Made by a program: the position numbers and the translations under genes | Notes under the pieces: model-generated | Databases searched by the model: none | What the model was told of the DNA's origin: nothing | What the model saw: the letters and a program-made list of their open reading frames with translations, nothing else | In this document: one piece after another, positions 1 to 11,504 of the stretch | Layout: each line of letters starts with the position of its first letter | How positions within the stretch are numbered: the first letter of the stretch is position 1 | Assembly (NCBI RefSeq): GCF_003286085.1 | Contig: NW_020825313.1 | Span: forward strand, 930,001-994,000 | DNA: 64,000 bases | Reading direction: 5' to 3' | DNA from: Drosophila persimilis | Lineage: Eukaryota > Arthropoda > Insecta > Diptera > Drosophilidae

Positions 1-730
1 AATTGCTTTGGCTATGGATTGCTGCAGCAATGTGGCCATTATAATAACCTTTGATAAGGTGACATTTTTCTCTGCTGAAATTTCAGTTGTTATTTCAGAA
101 AATGGCTTCAGCACTGGCAATACACCATCAATAATTTCCCATTCTGCCTGGGCCAGTACTAGTTCAGGGCGTAGAAGGGAAATGACCACCATAACTCTAT
201 CTTTTAAAATAGACAAGCGCTGAAACATTTTGTATGTTGAGTTCCAACGTGTAGGCACATCTTTTGTCAGCTTAAGGTCGGGAAGATTTAATTGGATATT
301 AATTTCTTTGAGCTTCTTGAATCCGGATGAGCTGTGATTGAAAAATTCTACAATTGCCTTTGCTTTGACCCTTACACTGTCAATTGGTCCCAGTGCTTTT
401 TGTACAATGATGTTCAAAGTGTGGACAAAGCATGGAATATGGCGAAAATTTCCCAATTTTATCGCTGATACGATATTGGCAGCATTTTCTGATGCAATTG
501 CAGTAATTTTATCTTCAATTTGCCAATCAGCTGCAACACTCTGAAGAAAAGAGCAAAGATTGAGGCTTGTGTGCCTCTCACCGAACGCTTCACAAGCTAG
601 CATATGCGATGATAGTTCCATATTCGTCTTGTCTATGAAGTGTGCGGTTACAGCTATGTAACTCTCGGACACTGTATAACAGTGGTGGTAGCGCAGCAGC
701 AGAAAACTATTTATTCATACTCTAAAAAAA
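1..730 (-). mobile_element. hAT element fragment, array copy 1 (cut by window edge)
   Basis: This minus-strand hAT transposase segment matches 3899-4628. It covers the middle of the transposase, from the ESYIAVTAHFI region through VPTRWNSTY to the region before the dimerisation domain. The C-terminal part lies outside the window. A putative splice acceptor precedes the ESYIAVT exon on the minus strand. It is a dead fragment in a repeat array. Confidence 0.85.
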
Positions 731-1520
731 AACGAGGTGGAAAGTTGTGAGTTGCTGCGGACACCGCAACTCTACGGTTATACCCGATACTAAGTCAGTA
801 TGGCTCTCCTCCGGCAGACGCCGCTAATATTAAACGACACGACAAAGAGAGCGTGCGAGAGAGACAGAAAATCAGTCTGTGCGTGACGTCGGGCGCTGCG
901 TAGCCAATGCAAATTGATTTGTTCCTTTTGGCTACAAAAATTATCTGATCTGATCCAGGTTCAGCAATCTGATAGATATGGTCGTTATCTATGATTCTGC
1001 GTTTTTAGTTTTCTCAAATCTGCAATATTGTGGATGCAATAGATTTTCGTCCTTTGTGTGGGCGGAAGGGGGTGGGGCGAAATTTTGAGATAAATGTTTT
1101 ATAGTGAGATCTAACAGAAGTGCGGATACCAAATTTGGTTACTCTAGCTTTAATAGTCTCTGAGATTTGTGAATATCCCCAGATTTGCATCCTTTGCGGG
1201 GGCGGAAGGGGGTGTGGCGAAATTTTGAAACAAACTCGTCTCGGTCCGATATATTAGGAGTGTGGATACCAAATTTGGTTGCTCTAGCTTTTATAGTCTC
1301 TGAGATCTAGGCGCTAATGTTTTACTCTAAGCAAAGCCGCCTATGCTACGTGTGTGTTAGAGAGAGACAGGGCGAGAAAAAATGAAATTGTTTTCTTGAT
1401 GCTGGCTATAATAATAATACGATCCAGTTCTGCAGTCTAAAAGATATGGTCATTCTCTACGATTCTGCGTTTTTGGTTTTCTCGTATCGTCGAAATTGTG
1501 GATGCCACAGATTTTCGCCC
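731..1520 (-). mobile_element. DINE-1-like (INE-1/Helitron-type) fragment, array copy 1
   Basis: The segment is the reverse complement of the right-hand part of the DINE-like element at 38913-39868; both share the CGGGTATA, ACTGACTTAGTATC and GCGAAAATCTGTGGCATCC stretches. It contains a repeated block with CCAAATTTGGT and a G-rich CGGAAGGGGGTG motif in at least two direct copies about 150 bp apart. There is no coding capacity, as expected for this non-autonomous family. The family name is a recollection of DINE-1 hallmarks and is less certain than the repeat relationship. Confidence 0.65.
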
Positions 1521-2861
1521 TTTTTTTCTTATCGGTGCGTACTATATCCTCCGTATTCCTTTCTCTTTGAGCGTACTCTATCCTCCGTATTCCTTTCCCT
1601 CTGATCGTACTTTATCGTCCGAATTCCTTCGGTTTTCTCGTTCTTTATCCTCCGAATCCCATTCTTCTCGAAGCGTACTCTATCTTTCATATTCCCTCTT
1701 TCTCCTTGTTTCGGAACTTACTTAAGCTTCCGCAACTGCGATTACCCCCGGTAAGACGACCCACACTGGCCAGCACGTGGTAATGGATGTAGACCCCGAC
1801 GGAAGGCCCCGAAGTATGACCATGATACTGTATCAGAATAAACTCTGTACATTTAAAACAATAAATAGAGACCATTCTTGTACCGCTTAATCCACATCTT
1901 ATTCTCAAACGACGAGATTCGATTTCAGCTATCACATCAAATCACATCTAACAAATTTCTTTAAACACCGGCACTGCGAGCTTACCCCGGCTGAAGTGCC
2001 GTCAAAAACATGAAACATAAAAAAACAGAAAATACCGATAAAGTGAACTTTTGCTTATTTGAATAGCTTTTCAGACAAAAGTTAATGAAATTATATGGCA
2101 ATTGTTTAGGTTAGTTAAGTTGAAATCAATTTAGAAAATAGTATTGGTAAAAATAAAAATTATAAGTTCTTGGATGAACAAGGGTCCAGTTCGACAGTGG
2201 AGGAGAGTCAGCCAGCGGTGGAAAATGGCCAATTGATGAAATGTCATGGTGACCAACAACGACAGATGATGTGTGAGATTAAGGATCAAGGCTAGACGAT
2301 GAAGGGTCAAGGTGACCAACAGCAACAGATGATACTGCACGTGAAGACACAAACGGTGGTGCAACAGCAACAGATTATGCAAGGTAAGCTAATGAAGGAT
2401 CAAGGGGATGAACATTCACAAAGATTAGAAGCCATGGCAAAACAGATGGAAAAGAAATGGGCCAACGTTGACGAGAATCCCCAGGATAACTCAGAAGCAG
2501 TTCAGTGTTTGGATGAAGAGATCAAGATCGACTCGAGGACCGATTCCGTCAATTGGAATTGGGTGTTCCTGTAAACAACATGGCAACATCCAAACCAAAA
2601 TTCGCTACACATCATTTCATGATACAAGTCGAAATTTCATTGTCGAGGAATAATTGGACAAAAGCTGATCGCGTGGCCGCTTTGGTGCTTTCCGTGAAGG
2701 GTCTTGCTGCTGATGTGCTACAATCGATTCCCAACGCATATAAATTGATTTACGAGGCTGTTAAGCGCATCTCATTCAATAATCAAGAAAGGTATAGCAT
2801 AAGGAAATGTGGAGCCTATCAATGGGATACGTCTACGAGCCGCTACATGTGAAGAGGCTAG
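1521..2861 (+). mobile_element. LTR retrotransposon fossil: LTR-like region plus gag, array copy 1
   Basis: A pyrimidine-rich stretch with five ~34 bp repeats is followed by an AATAAA signal near 1861, a leader, and gag-like reading frames up to about 2852. The frames are rich in GDQQQQM-type repeats and include NNWTKADRVAALVLSVKG...ADVLQSIP, a pattern of Ty3/gypsy capsid proteins. Nothing beyond gag is present. It is a broken fossil with at least two breaks, shared by all array copies, so it was dead before the array expanded. Exact LTR ends are not resolved. Confidence 0.6.
1538..1707 (+). repeat. ~34 bp minisatellite in the LTR-like region
   Basis: About five imperfect copies of a ~34 bp pyrimidine-rich motif, each starting CGTACT(A/C/T)TATC and followed by CCGTATTCC, stand in tandem. 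The same block recurs in every array unit (for example 5442-5611, 7618-7787). A 75-codon open frame across it is a by-product of the repeat. In LTR elements such repeats often sit in U3, but that role is inferred. Confidence 0.7.
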
Positions 2862-2929
2862 TGTTGGGTAAACATCGTTCAATTTACTGAATAAGTTCGT
2901 TCGTTCATTTTTATGCAGTGAACTAAGTC

Positions 2930-3082
2930 GTTCTTTTAGTTCGTTCCTTTTTGTTTATCTTAATCATTCATTTTTGTTCATCGTTCTTTTCCGTTCGTTC
3001 TTTTTTGTTCATTGTCCTTTTTGTTCGCTCTTTTTTGTTCTTTGGTCTGTTTTGTTCATCGGTCTTTTTGTTCTTAGTTCAA
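2930..3082 (-). repeat. hAT subterminal repeat cluster
   Basis: Seven or so copies of a TTTTTGTTC-like motif, often followed by ATC or GCTC and mixed with TTCGTTC, lie within about 150 bp of the hAT 3' end. Clustered short subterminal motifs are known transposase-binding sites in hAT elements. The same cluster recurs at about 9010-9162 and 15090-15240. Confidence 0.6.
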
Positions 3083-3351
3083 TTTTAAAGTCTCATATCT
3101 AGTTTTAAGCTTATATGTAAATAATGCACTACAATTCATTGACGTTTTAACTTCTTAAATTTATTTTAATTTGTACTTAGTACTTGATATCGTTAGGACA
3201 CAACCAACAGTTTCCATTAAGTATCTCGTTTTCCACTGAAAAACAATAATCAATTTTACCTATGTTGTCCATTATAATTTTAAAACCTATAAAATACACA
3301 CCATTTTTAAGTATTTCACATATTATTATGTAAAAACATAAGGCTTTCAAC

Positions 3352-4575
3352 CTAATTGGGCGTCAAAAGCGTTCGTCTTTTGCGGACTACTTCTCCTGCT
3401 GCAGAAAATAGGCGCTCACATGGCACCGACGTGGCCACCAAACAAAGACGTTTCAACGCACATTCGTATAGTCGTGGATATACATTTTTTCGCTGCGTCC
3501 ACCCGATCAAAGGGTCCTGCTTTCTATTGATGTTCTCCTCTGCTAGATATTTATCTACCTCTCTAATGGCTGCAGCCGTGTTACAGCTTGGCTTTGTTAC
3601 TTGGTTAAACTGCCTGTCATACTCGTCCCAAATGCAACTTTTGGTTTGCGACGTTTTGATGGTTTCAATTTGTGAAGACAGATCATCAGCAACATTATCA
3701 ACCAATCCCGTTTGAGCGATCTTACCTTGTAGAGCTGCAACTGTTTTTTCAAAGCATTCATCGGATCTAAAACCCCGTTTTTTAAATCTTGGGTCTAGTG
3801 CTCTCTGCATACAAAATATTATTTTCCAAATCCCCAAAACGTACGGTCAACTCCTCTCTGAGTTTTTCTACGACTGCCCGTAGAAAATCATCGTTTGGAA
3901 TTGCTTTGGCTATGGATTGCTGCAGCAATGTGGCCATTATAATAACCTTTGATAAGGTGACATTTTTCTCTGCTGAAATTTCAGTTGTTATTTCAGAAAA
4001 TGGCTTCAGCACTGGCAATACACCATCAATAATTTCCCATTCTGCCTGGGCCAGTACTAGTTCAGGGCGTAGAAGGGAAATGACCACCATAACTCTATCT
4101 TTTAAAATAGACAAGCGCTGAAACATTTTGTATGTTGAGTTCCAACGTGTAGGCACATCTTTTGTCAGCTTAAGGTCGGGAAGATTTAATTGGATATTAA
4201 TTTCTTTGAGCTTCTTGAATCCGGATGAGCTGTGATTGAAAAATTCTACAATTGCCTTTGCTTTGACCCTTACACTGTCAATTGGTCCCAGTGCTTTTTG
4301 TACAATGATGTTCAAAGTGTGGACAAAGCATGGAATATGGCGAAAATTTCCCAATTTTATCGCTGATACGATATTGGCAGCATTTTCTGATGCAATTGCA
4401 GTAATTTTATCTTCAATTTGCCAATCAGCTGCAACACTCTGAAGAAAAGAGCAAAGATTGAGGCTTGTGTGCCTCTCACCGAACGCTTCACAAGCTAGCA
4501 TATGCGATGATAGTTCCATATTCGTCTTGTCTATGAAGTGTGCGGTTACAGCTATGTAACTCTCGGACACTGTAT
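3352..4575 (-). pseudogene. hAT transposase fragment (ZBED-type), copy 2
   Basis: Two overlapping minus-strand frames cover the transposase. The first (4575 to 3782) starts in ESYIAVTAHFID and contains ENAANIVSAIK, CFVHTLNIIVQKAL and DVPTRWNSTYKMFQRL, all typical of the RNase-H-like core of ZBED/hAT transposases. The second (3837 to 3352) has ALDPRFKKRGF and the C-terminal dimerisation signature CLVATSVPCERLFSAAGEVVRKRR. They are joined by a frameshift near 3790-3830 that all array copies share, so the lesion is older than the amplification. The N-terminal BED finger is absent. No ATG begins the first frame; a TTATACAG acceptor near 4577 suggests it starts inside an exon. Confidence 0.85.
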
Positions 4576-4628
4576 AACAGTGGTGGTAGCGCAGCAGCAG
4601 AAAACTATTTATTCATACTCTAAAAAAA

Positions 4629-5424
4629 AACGAGGTGGAAAGTTGTGAGTTGCTGCGGACACCGCAACTCTACGGTTATACCCGATACTAAGTCAGTATG
4701 GCTCTCCTCCGGCAGACGCCGCTAATATTAAACGACACGACAAAGAGAGCGTGCGAGAGAGACAGAAAATCAGTCTGTGCGTGACGTCGGGCGCTGCGTA
4801 GCCAATGCAAATTGATTTGTTCCTTTTGGCTACAAAAATTATCTGATCTGATCCAGGTTCAGCAATCTGATAGATATGGTCGTTATCTATGATTCTGCGT
4901 TTTTAGTTTTCTCAAATCTGCAATATTGTGGATGCAATAGATTTTCGTCCTTTGTGTGGGCGGAAGGGGGTGGGGCGAAATTTTGAGATAAATGTTTTAT
5001 AGTGAGATCTAACAGAAGTGCGGATACCAAATTTGGTTACTCTAGCTTTAATAGTCTCTGAGATTTGTGAATATCCCCAGATTTGCATCCTTTGCGGGGG
5101 CGGAAGGGGGTGTGGCGAAATTTTGAAACAAACTCGTCTCGGTCCGATATATTAGGAGTGTGGATACCAAATTTGGTTGCTCTAGCTTTTATAGTCTCTG
5201 AGATCTAGGCGCTAATGTTTTACTCTAAGCAAAGCCGCCTATGCTACGTGTGTGTTAGAGAGAGACAGGGCGAGAAAAAATGAAATTGTTTTCTTGATGC
5301 TGGCTATAATAATAAAACGATCCAGTTCAGATTCTGTAGTCTAAAAGATATGGTCATTCTCTACGATTCTGCGTTTTTGGTTTTCTCGTATCGTCGAAAT
5401 TGTGGATGCCACAGATTTTCGCCC
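4629..5424 (-). mobile_element. DINE-1-like fragment, array copy 2
   Basis: Same fragment as at 731-1520, apart from small differences such as a 6 bp length change near 5325. It is flanked by truncated hAT on the left and the LTR/gag fossil on the right. It is noncoding. Confidence 0.65.
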
Positions 5425-6676
5425 TTTTTTTCTTATCGGTGCGTACTATATCCTCCGTATTCCTTTCTCTTTGAGCGTACTCTATCCTCCGTATTCCTTT
5501 CCCTCTGATCGTACTTTATCGTCCGAATTCCTTCGGTTTTCTCGTTCTTTATCCTCCGAATCCCATTCTTCTCGAAGCGTACTCTATCTTTCATATTCCC
5601 TCTTTCTCCTTGTTTCGGAACTTACTTAAGCTTCCGCAACTGCGATTACCCCCGGTAAGACGACCCACACTGGCCAGCACGTGGTAATGGATGTAGACCC
5701 CGACGGAAGGCCCCGAAGTATGACCATGATACTGTATCAGAATAAACTCTGTACATTTAAAACAATAAATAGAGACCATTCTTGTACCGCTTAATCCACA
5801 TCTTATTCTCAAACGACGAGATTCGATTTCAGCTATCACATCAAATCACATCTAACAAATTTCTTTAAACACCGGCACTGCGAGCTTACCCCGGCTGAAG
5901 TGCCGTCAAAAACATGAAACTTAAAAAAACAGAAAATACCGATAAAGTGAACTTTTGCTTATTTGAATAGCTTTTCAGACAAAAGTTAATGAAATTATAT
6001 GGCAATTGGTTAGGTTAGTTAAGTTGAAATCAATTTAGAAAATAGTATTGGTAAAAATAAAAATTATAAGTTCTTGGATGAACAAGGGTCCAGTTCGACA
6101 GTGGAGGAGAGTCAGCCAACGGTGGAAAATGGCCAATTGATGAAATGTCATGGTGACCAACAACGACAGATGATGTGTGAGATTAAGGATCAAGGCTAGA
6201 CGATGAAGGGTCAAGGTGACCAACAGCAACAGATGATACTGCACGTGAAGACACAAACGGTGGTGCAACAGCAACAGATTATGCAAGGTAAGCTAATGAA
6301 GGATCAAGGGGATGAACATTCACAAAGATTAGAAGCCATGGCAAAACAGATGGAAAAGAAATGGGCCAACGTTGACGAGAATCCCCAGGATAACTCAGAA
6401 GCAGTAATCAGTGTTTGGATGAAGAGATCAAGATCGACTCGAGGACCGATTCCGTCAATTGGAATTGGGTGTTCCTGTAAACAACATGGCAACATCCAAA
6501 CCAAAATTCGCTACACATCATTTCATGATACAAGTCGAAATTTCATTGTCGAGGAATAATTGGACAAAAGCTGATCGCGTGGCCGCTTTGGTGCTTTCCG
6601 TGAAGGGTCTTGCTGCTGATGTGCTACAATCGATTCCCAACGCATATAAATTGATTTACGAGGCTGTTAAGCGCAT
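5425..6676 (+). mobile_element. LTR/gag fossil, array copy 2 (short 3' end)
   Basis: Matches 1521-2770 of the first copy: minisatellite, AATAAA region and gag fragment. It ends at GCGCAT, where it joins directly to hAT DNA; this is the short-unit junction. It is broken, with at least two breaks, like its sister copies. Confidence 0.6.
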
Positions 6677-6804
6677 ATGCGATGATAGTTCCATATTCGT
6701 CTTGTCTATGAAGTGTGCGGTTACAGCTATGTAACTCTCGGACACTGTATAACAGTGGTGGTAGCGCAGCAGCAGAAAACTATTTATTCATACTCTAAAA
6801 AAAA
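6677..6804 (-). mobile_element. hAT stub in short unit
   Basis: About 130 bp of hAT DNA (matching 4501-4628) joins gag at GCGCATATGCGATG. The parent sequences are GCGCATCTC in gag and AGCATATGCG in hAT, so the junction lies within shared GCAT. This microhomology defines the ~1.73 kb deletion that makes the short unit. Confidence 0.85.
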
Positions 6805-7600
6805 AACGAGGTGGAAAGTTGTGAGTTGCTGCGGACACCGCAACTCTACGGCTATACCCGATACTAAGTCAGTATGGCTCTCCTCCGGCAGACGCCGCTA
6901 ATATTAAACGACACGACAAAGAGAGCGTGCGAGAGAGACAGAAAATCAGTCTGTGCGTGACGTCGGGCGCTGCGTAGCCAATGCAAATTGATTTGTTCCT
7001 TTTGGCTACAAAAATTATCTTATCTGATCCAGGCTCAGCAATCTGATAGATATGGTCGTTATCTATGATTCTGCGTTTTTAGTTTTCTCAAATCTGCAAT
7101 ATTGTGGATGCAATAGATTTTCGTCCTTTGTGTGGGCGGAAGGGGGTGGGGCGAAATTTTGAGATAAATGTTTTATAGTGAGATCTAACAGAAGTGCGGA
7201 TACCAAATTTGGTTACTCTAGCTTTAATAGTCTCTGAGATTTGTGAATATCCCCAGATTTGCATCCTTTGCGGGGGCGGAAGGGGGTGTGGCGAAATTTT
7301 GAAACAAACTCGTCTCGGTCCGATATATTAGGAGTGTGGATACCAAATTTGGTTGCTCTAGCTTTTATAGTCTCTGAGATCTAGGCGCTAATGTTTTACT
7401 CTAAGCAAAGCCGCCTATGCTACGTGTGTGTTAGAGAGAGACAGGGCGAGAAAAAATGAAATTGTTTTCTTGATGCTGGCTATAATAATAATACGATCCA
7501 GTTCAGATTCTGCAGTCTAAAAGATATGGTCATTCTCTACGATTCTGCGTTTTTGGTTTTCTCGTATCGTCGAAATTGTGGATGCCACAGATTTTCGCCC
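6805..7600 (-). mobile_element. DINE-1-like fragment, array copy 3
   Basis: Near-identical to 4629-5424, in the same orientation and with the same neighbours. Noncoding. Confidence 0.65.
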
Positions 7601-8941
7601 TTTTTTTCTTATCGGTGCGTACTATATCCTCCGTATTCCTTTCTCTTTGAGCGTACTCTATCCTCCGTATTCCTTTCCCTCTGATCGTACTTTATCGTCC
7701 GAATTCCTTCGGTTTTCTCGTTCTTTATCCTCCGAATCCCATTCTTCTCGAAGCGTACTCTATCTTTCATATTCCCTCTTTCTCCTTGTTTCGGAACTTA
7801 CTTAAGCTTCCGCAACTGCGATTACCCCCGGTAAGACGACCCACACTGGCCAGCACGTGGTAATGGATGTAGACCCCGACGGAAGGCCCCAAAGTATGAC
7901 CATGATACTGTATCAGAATAAACTCTGTACATTTAAAACAATAAATAGAGACCATTCTTGTACCGCTTAATCCACATCTTATTCTCAAACGACGAGATTC
8001 GATTTCAGCTATCACATCAAATCACATCTAACAAATTTCTTTAAACACCGGCACTGCGAGCTTACCCCGGCTGAAGTGCCGTCAAAAACATGAAACATAA
8101 AAAAACAGAAAATACCGATAAAGTGAACTTTTGCTTATTTGAATAGCTTTTCAGACAAAAGTTAATGAAATTATATGGCAATTGTTTAGGTTAGTTAAGT
8201 TGAAATCAATTTAGAAAATAGTATTGGTAAAAATAAAAATTATAAGTTCTTGGATGAACAAGGGTCCAGTTCGACAGTGGAGGAGAGTCAGCCAGCGGTG
8301 GAAAATGGCCAATTGATGAAATGTCATGGTGACCAACAACGACAGATGATGTGTGAGATTAAGGATCAAGGCTAGACGATGAAGGGTCAAGGTGACCAAC
8401 AGCAACAGATGATACTGCACGTGAAGACACAAACGGTGGTGCAACAGCAACAGATTATGCAAGGTAAGCTAATGAAGGATCAAGGGGATGAACATTCACA
8501 AAGATTAGAAGCCATGGCAAAACAGATGGAAAAGAAATGGGCCAACGTTGACGAGAATCCCCAGGATAACTCAGAAGCAGTTCAGTGTTTGGATGAAGAG
8601 ATCAAGATCGACTCGAGGACCGATTCCGTCAATTGGAATTGGGTGTTCCTGTAAACAACATGGCAACATCCAAACCAAAATTCGCTACACATCATTTCAT
8701 GATACAAGTCGAAATTTCATTGTCGAGGAATAATTGGACAAAAGCTGATCGCGTGGCCGCTTTGGTGCTTTCCGTGAAGGGTCTTGCTGCTGATGTGCTA
8801 CAATCGATTCCCAACGCATATAAATTGATTTACGAGGCTGTTAAGCGCATCTCATTCAATAATCAAGAAAGGTATAGCATAAGGAAATGTGGAGCCTATC
8901 AATGGGATACGTCTACGAGCCGCTACATGTGAAGAGGCTAG
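7601..8941 (+). mobile_element. LTR/gag fossil, array copy 3
   Basis: Full-length version of the array's LTR/gag block, matching 1521-2861, and including the segment after GCGCAT that ends in GAGGCTAG at the hAT 3' end. Broken fossil with no pol. Confidence 0.6.
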
Positions 8942-10708
8942 TGTTGGGTAAACATCGTTCAATTTACTGAATAAGTTCGTTCGTTCATTTTTATGCAGTG
9001 AACTAAGTCGTTCTTTTAGTTCGTTCCTTTTTGTTTATCTTAATCATTCATTTTTGTTCATCGTTCTTTTCCGTTCGTTCTTTTTTGTTCATTGTCCTTT
9101 TTGTTCGCTCTTTTTTGTTCTTTGGTCTGTTTTGTTCGTCGGTCTTTTTGTTCTTAGTTCAATTTTAAAGTCTCATATCTAGTTTTAAGCTTATATGTAA
9201 ATAATGCACTACAATTCATTGACGTTTTAACTTCTTAAATTTATTTTAATTTGTACTTAGTACTTGATATCGTTAGGACACAACCAACAGTTTCCATTAA
9301 GTATCTCGTTTTCCACTGAAAAACAATAATCAATTTTACCTATGTTGTCCATTATAATTTTAAAATCTATAAAATACACACCATTTTTAAGTATTTCACA
9401 TATTATTATGTAAAAACATAAGGCTTTCAACCTAATTGGGCGTCAAAAGCGTTCGTCTTTTGCGGACTACTTCTCCTGCTGCAGAAAATAGGCGCTCACA
9501 TGGCACCGACGTGGCCACCAAACAAAGACGTTTCAACGCACATTCGTATAGTCGTGGATATACATTTTTTCGCTGCGTCCACCCGATCAAAGGGTCCTGC
9601 TTTCTATTGATGTTCTCCTCTGCTAGATATTTATCTACCTCTCTAATGGCTGCAGCCGTGTTACAGCTTGGCTTTGTTACTTGGTTAAACTGCCTGTCAT
9701 ACTCGTCCCAAATGCAACTTTTGGTTTGCGACGTTTTGATGGTTTCAATTTGTGAAGACAGATCATCAGCAACATTATCAACCAATCCCGTTTGAGCGAT
9801 CTTACCTTGTAGAGCTGCAACTGTTTTTTCAAAGCATTCATCGGATCTAAAACCCCGTTTTTTAAATCTTGGGTCTAGTGCTCTCTGCATACAAAATATT
9901 ATTTTCCAAATCCCCAAAACGTACGGTCAACTCCTCTCTGAGTTTTTCTACGACTGCCCGTAGAAAATCATCGTTTGGAATTGCTTTGGCTATGGATTGC
10001 TGCAGCAATGTGGCCATTATAATAACCTTTGATAAGGTGACATTTTTCTCTGCTGAAATTTCAGTTGTTATTTCAGAAAATGGCTTCAGCACTGGCAATA
10101 CACCATCAATAATTTCCCATTCTGCCTGGGCCAGTACTAGTTCAGGGCGTAGAAGGGAAATGACCACCATAACTCTATCTTTTAAAATAGACAAGCGCTG
10201 AAACATTTTGTATGTTGAGTTCCAACGTGTAGGCACATCTTTTGTCAGCTTAAGGTCGGGAAGATTTAATTGGATATTAATTTCTTTGAGCTTCTTGAAT
10301 CCGGATGAGCTGTGATTGAAAAATTCTACAATTGCCTTTGCTTTGACCCTTACACTGTCAATTGGTCCCAGTGCTTTTTGTACAATGATGTTCAAAGTGT
10401 GGACAAAGCATGGAATATGGCGAAAATTTCCCAATTTTATCGCTGATACGATATTGGCAGCATTTTCTGATGCAATTGCAGTAATTTTATCTTCAATTTG
10501 CCAATCAGCTGCAACACTCTGAAGAAAAGAGCAAAGATTGAGGCTTGTGTGCCTCTCACCGAACGCTTCACAAGCTAGCATATGCGATGATAGTTCCATA
10601 TTCGTCTTGTCTATGAAGTGTGCGGTTACAGCTATGTAACTCTCGGACACTGTATAACAGTGGTGGTAGCGCAGCAGCAGAAAACTATTTATTCATACTC
10701 TAAAAAAA
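8938..10708 (-). mobile_element. hAT transposon, 5'-truncated, array copy 4
   Basis: Copy of 2858-4628 at an offset of 6080 bp, including the CTAGTGTTGGG end, the subterminal repeats and the transposase fragment. By eye only isolated single-base differences separate the two copies. Confidence 0.8.
9432..10655 (-). pseudogene. hAT transposase fragment, copy 4
   Basis: Same two-frame transposase remnant as at 3352-4575: core with ENAANIVSAIK and VPTRWNSTY, dimerisation domain with VPCERLFSAAGEVVRKRR, the shared frameshift between them, and no BED finger. The translations of the two copies look identical, which fits duplication of a DNA block and not independent transposition. Confidence 0.85.
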
Positions 10709-11504
10709 AACGAGGTGGAAAGTTGTGAGTTGCTGCGGACACCGCAACTCTACGGTTATACCCGATACTAAGTCAGTATGGCTCTCCTCCGGCAGACGCC
10801 GCTAATATTAAACGACACGACAAAGAGAGCGTGCGAGAGAGACAGAAAATCAGTCTGTGCGTGACGTCGGGCGCTGCGTAGCCAATGCAAATTGATTTGT
10901 TCCTTTTGGCTACAAAAATTATCTTATCTGATCCAGGTTCAGCAATCTGATAGATATGGTCGTTATCTATGATTCTGCGTTTTTAGTTTTCTCAAATCTG
11001 CAATATTGTGGATGCAATAGATTTTCGTCCTTTGTGTGGGCGGAAGGGGGTGGGGCGAAATTTTGAGATAAATGTTTTATAGTGAGATCTAACAGAAGTG
11101 CGGATACCAAATTTGGTTACTCTAGCTTTAATAGTCTCTGAGATTTGTGAATATCCCCAGATTTGCATCCTTTGCGGGGGCGGAAGGGGGTGTGGCGAAA
11201 TTTTGAAACAAACTCGTCTCGGTCCGATATATTAGGAGTGTGGATACCAAATTTGGTTGCTCTAGCTTTTATAGTCTCTGAGATCTAGGCGCTAATGTTT
11301 TACTCTAAGCAAAGCCGCCTATGCTACGTGTGTGTTAGAGAGAGACAGGGCGAGAAAAAATGAAATTGTTTTCTTGATGCTGGCTATAATAATAATACGA
11401 TCCAGTTCAGATTCTGCAGTCTAAAAGATATGGTCATTCTCTACGATTCTGCGTTTTTGGTTTTCTCGTATCGTCGAAATTGTGGATGCCACAGATTTTC
11501 GCCC
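10709..11504 (-). mobile_element. DINE-1-like fragment, array copy 4
   Basis: Near-identical to 4629-5424, between hAT and the LTR/gag fossil. Noncoding. Confidence 0.65.

Larger units (their letters stand above)
2858..4628 (-). mobile_element. hAT transposon, 5'-truncated, array copy 2
   Basis: On the minus strand it runs from a splice-acceptor-like site near 4575, through the transposase body and the hAT dimerisation domain, to a noncoding 3' end that stops at CTAGTGTTGGG, a plausible hAT terminal sequence. The 5' end with the BED zinc finger and 5' terminal repeat is missing; it is replaced by DINE-like DNA at 4629. It therefore cannot move on its own. It lies next to the gag fossil at 2857/2858. 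Confidence 0.8.

Noticed and set aside
1498-1725. 75-codon frame rich in S, L, Y and F in every array unit
   Set aside because: It spans the 34 bp pyrimidine minisatellite; repetitive composition explains the open frame, with no domain.
2131-2382. Minus-strand H/L-rich 83-codon frame in array units
   Set aside because: Antisense of the Q-rich gag repeats.
3789-4121. Plus-strand frame of 110 codons (repeated at 9869) and a minus-strand version at 18525
   Set aside because: It is antisense to the hAT transposase and conserved only because the array units are nearly identical.
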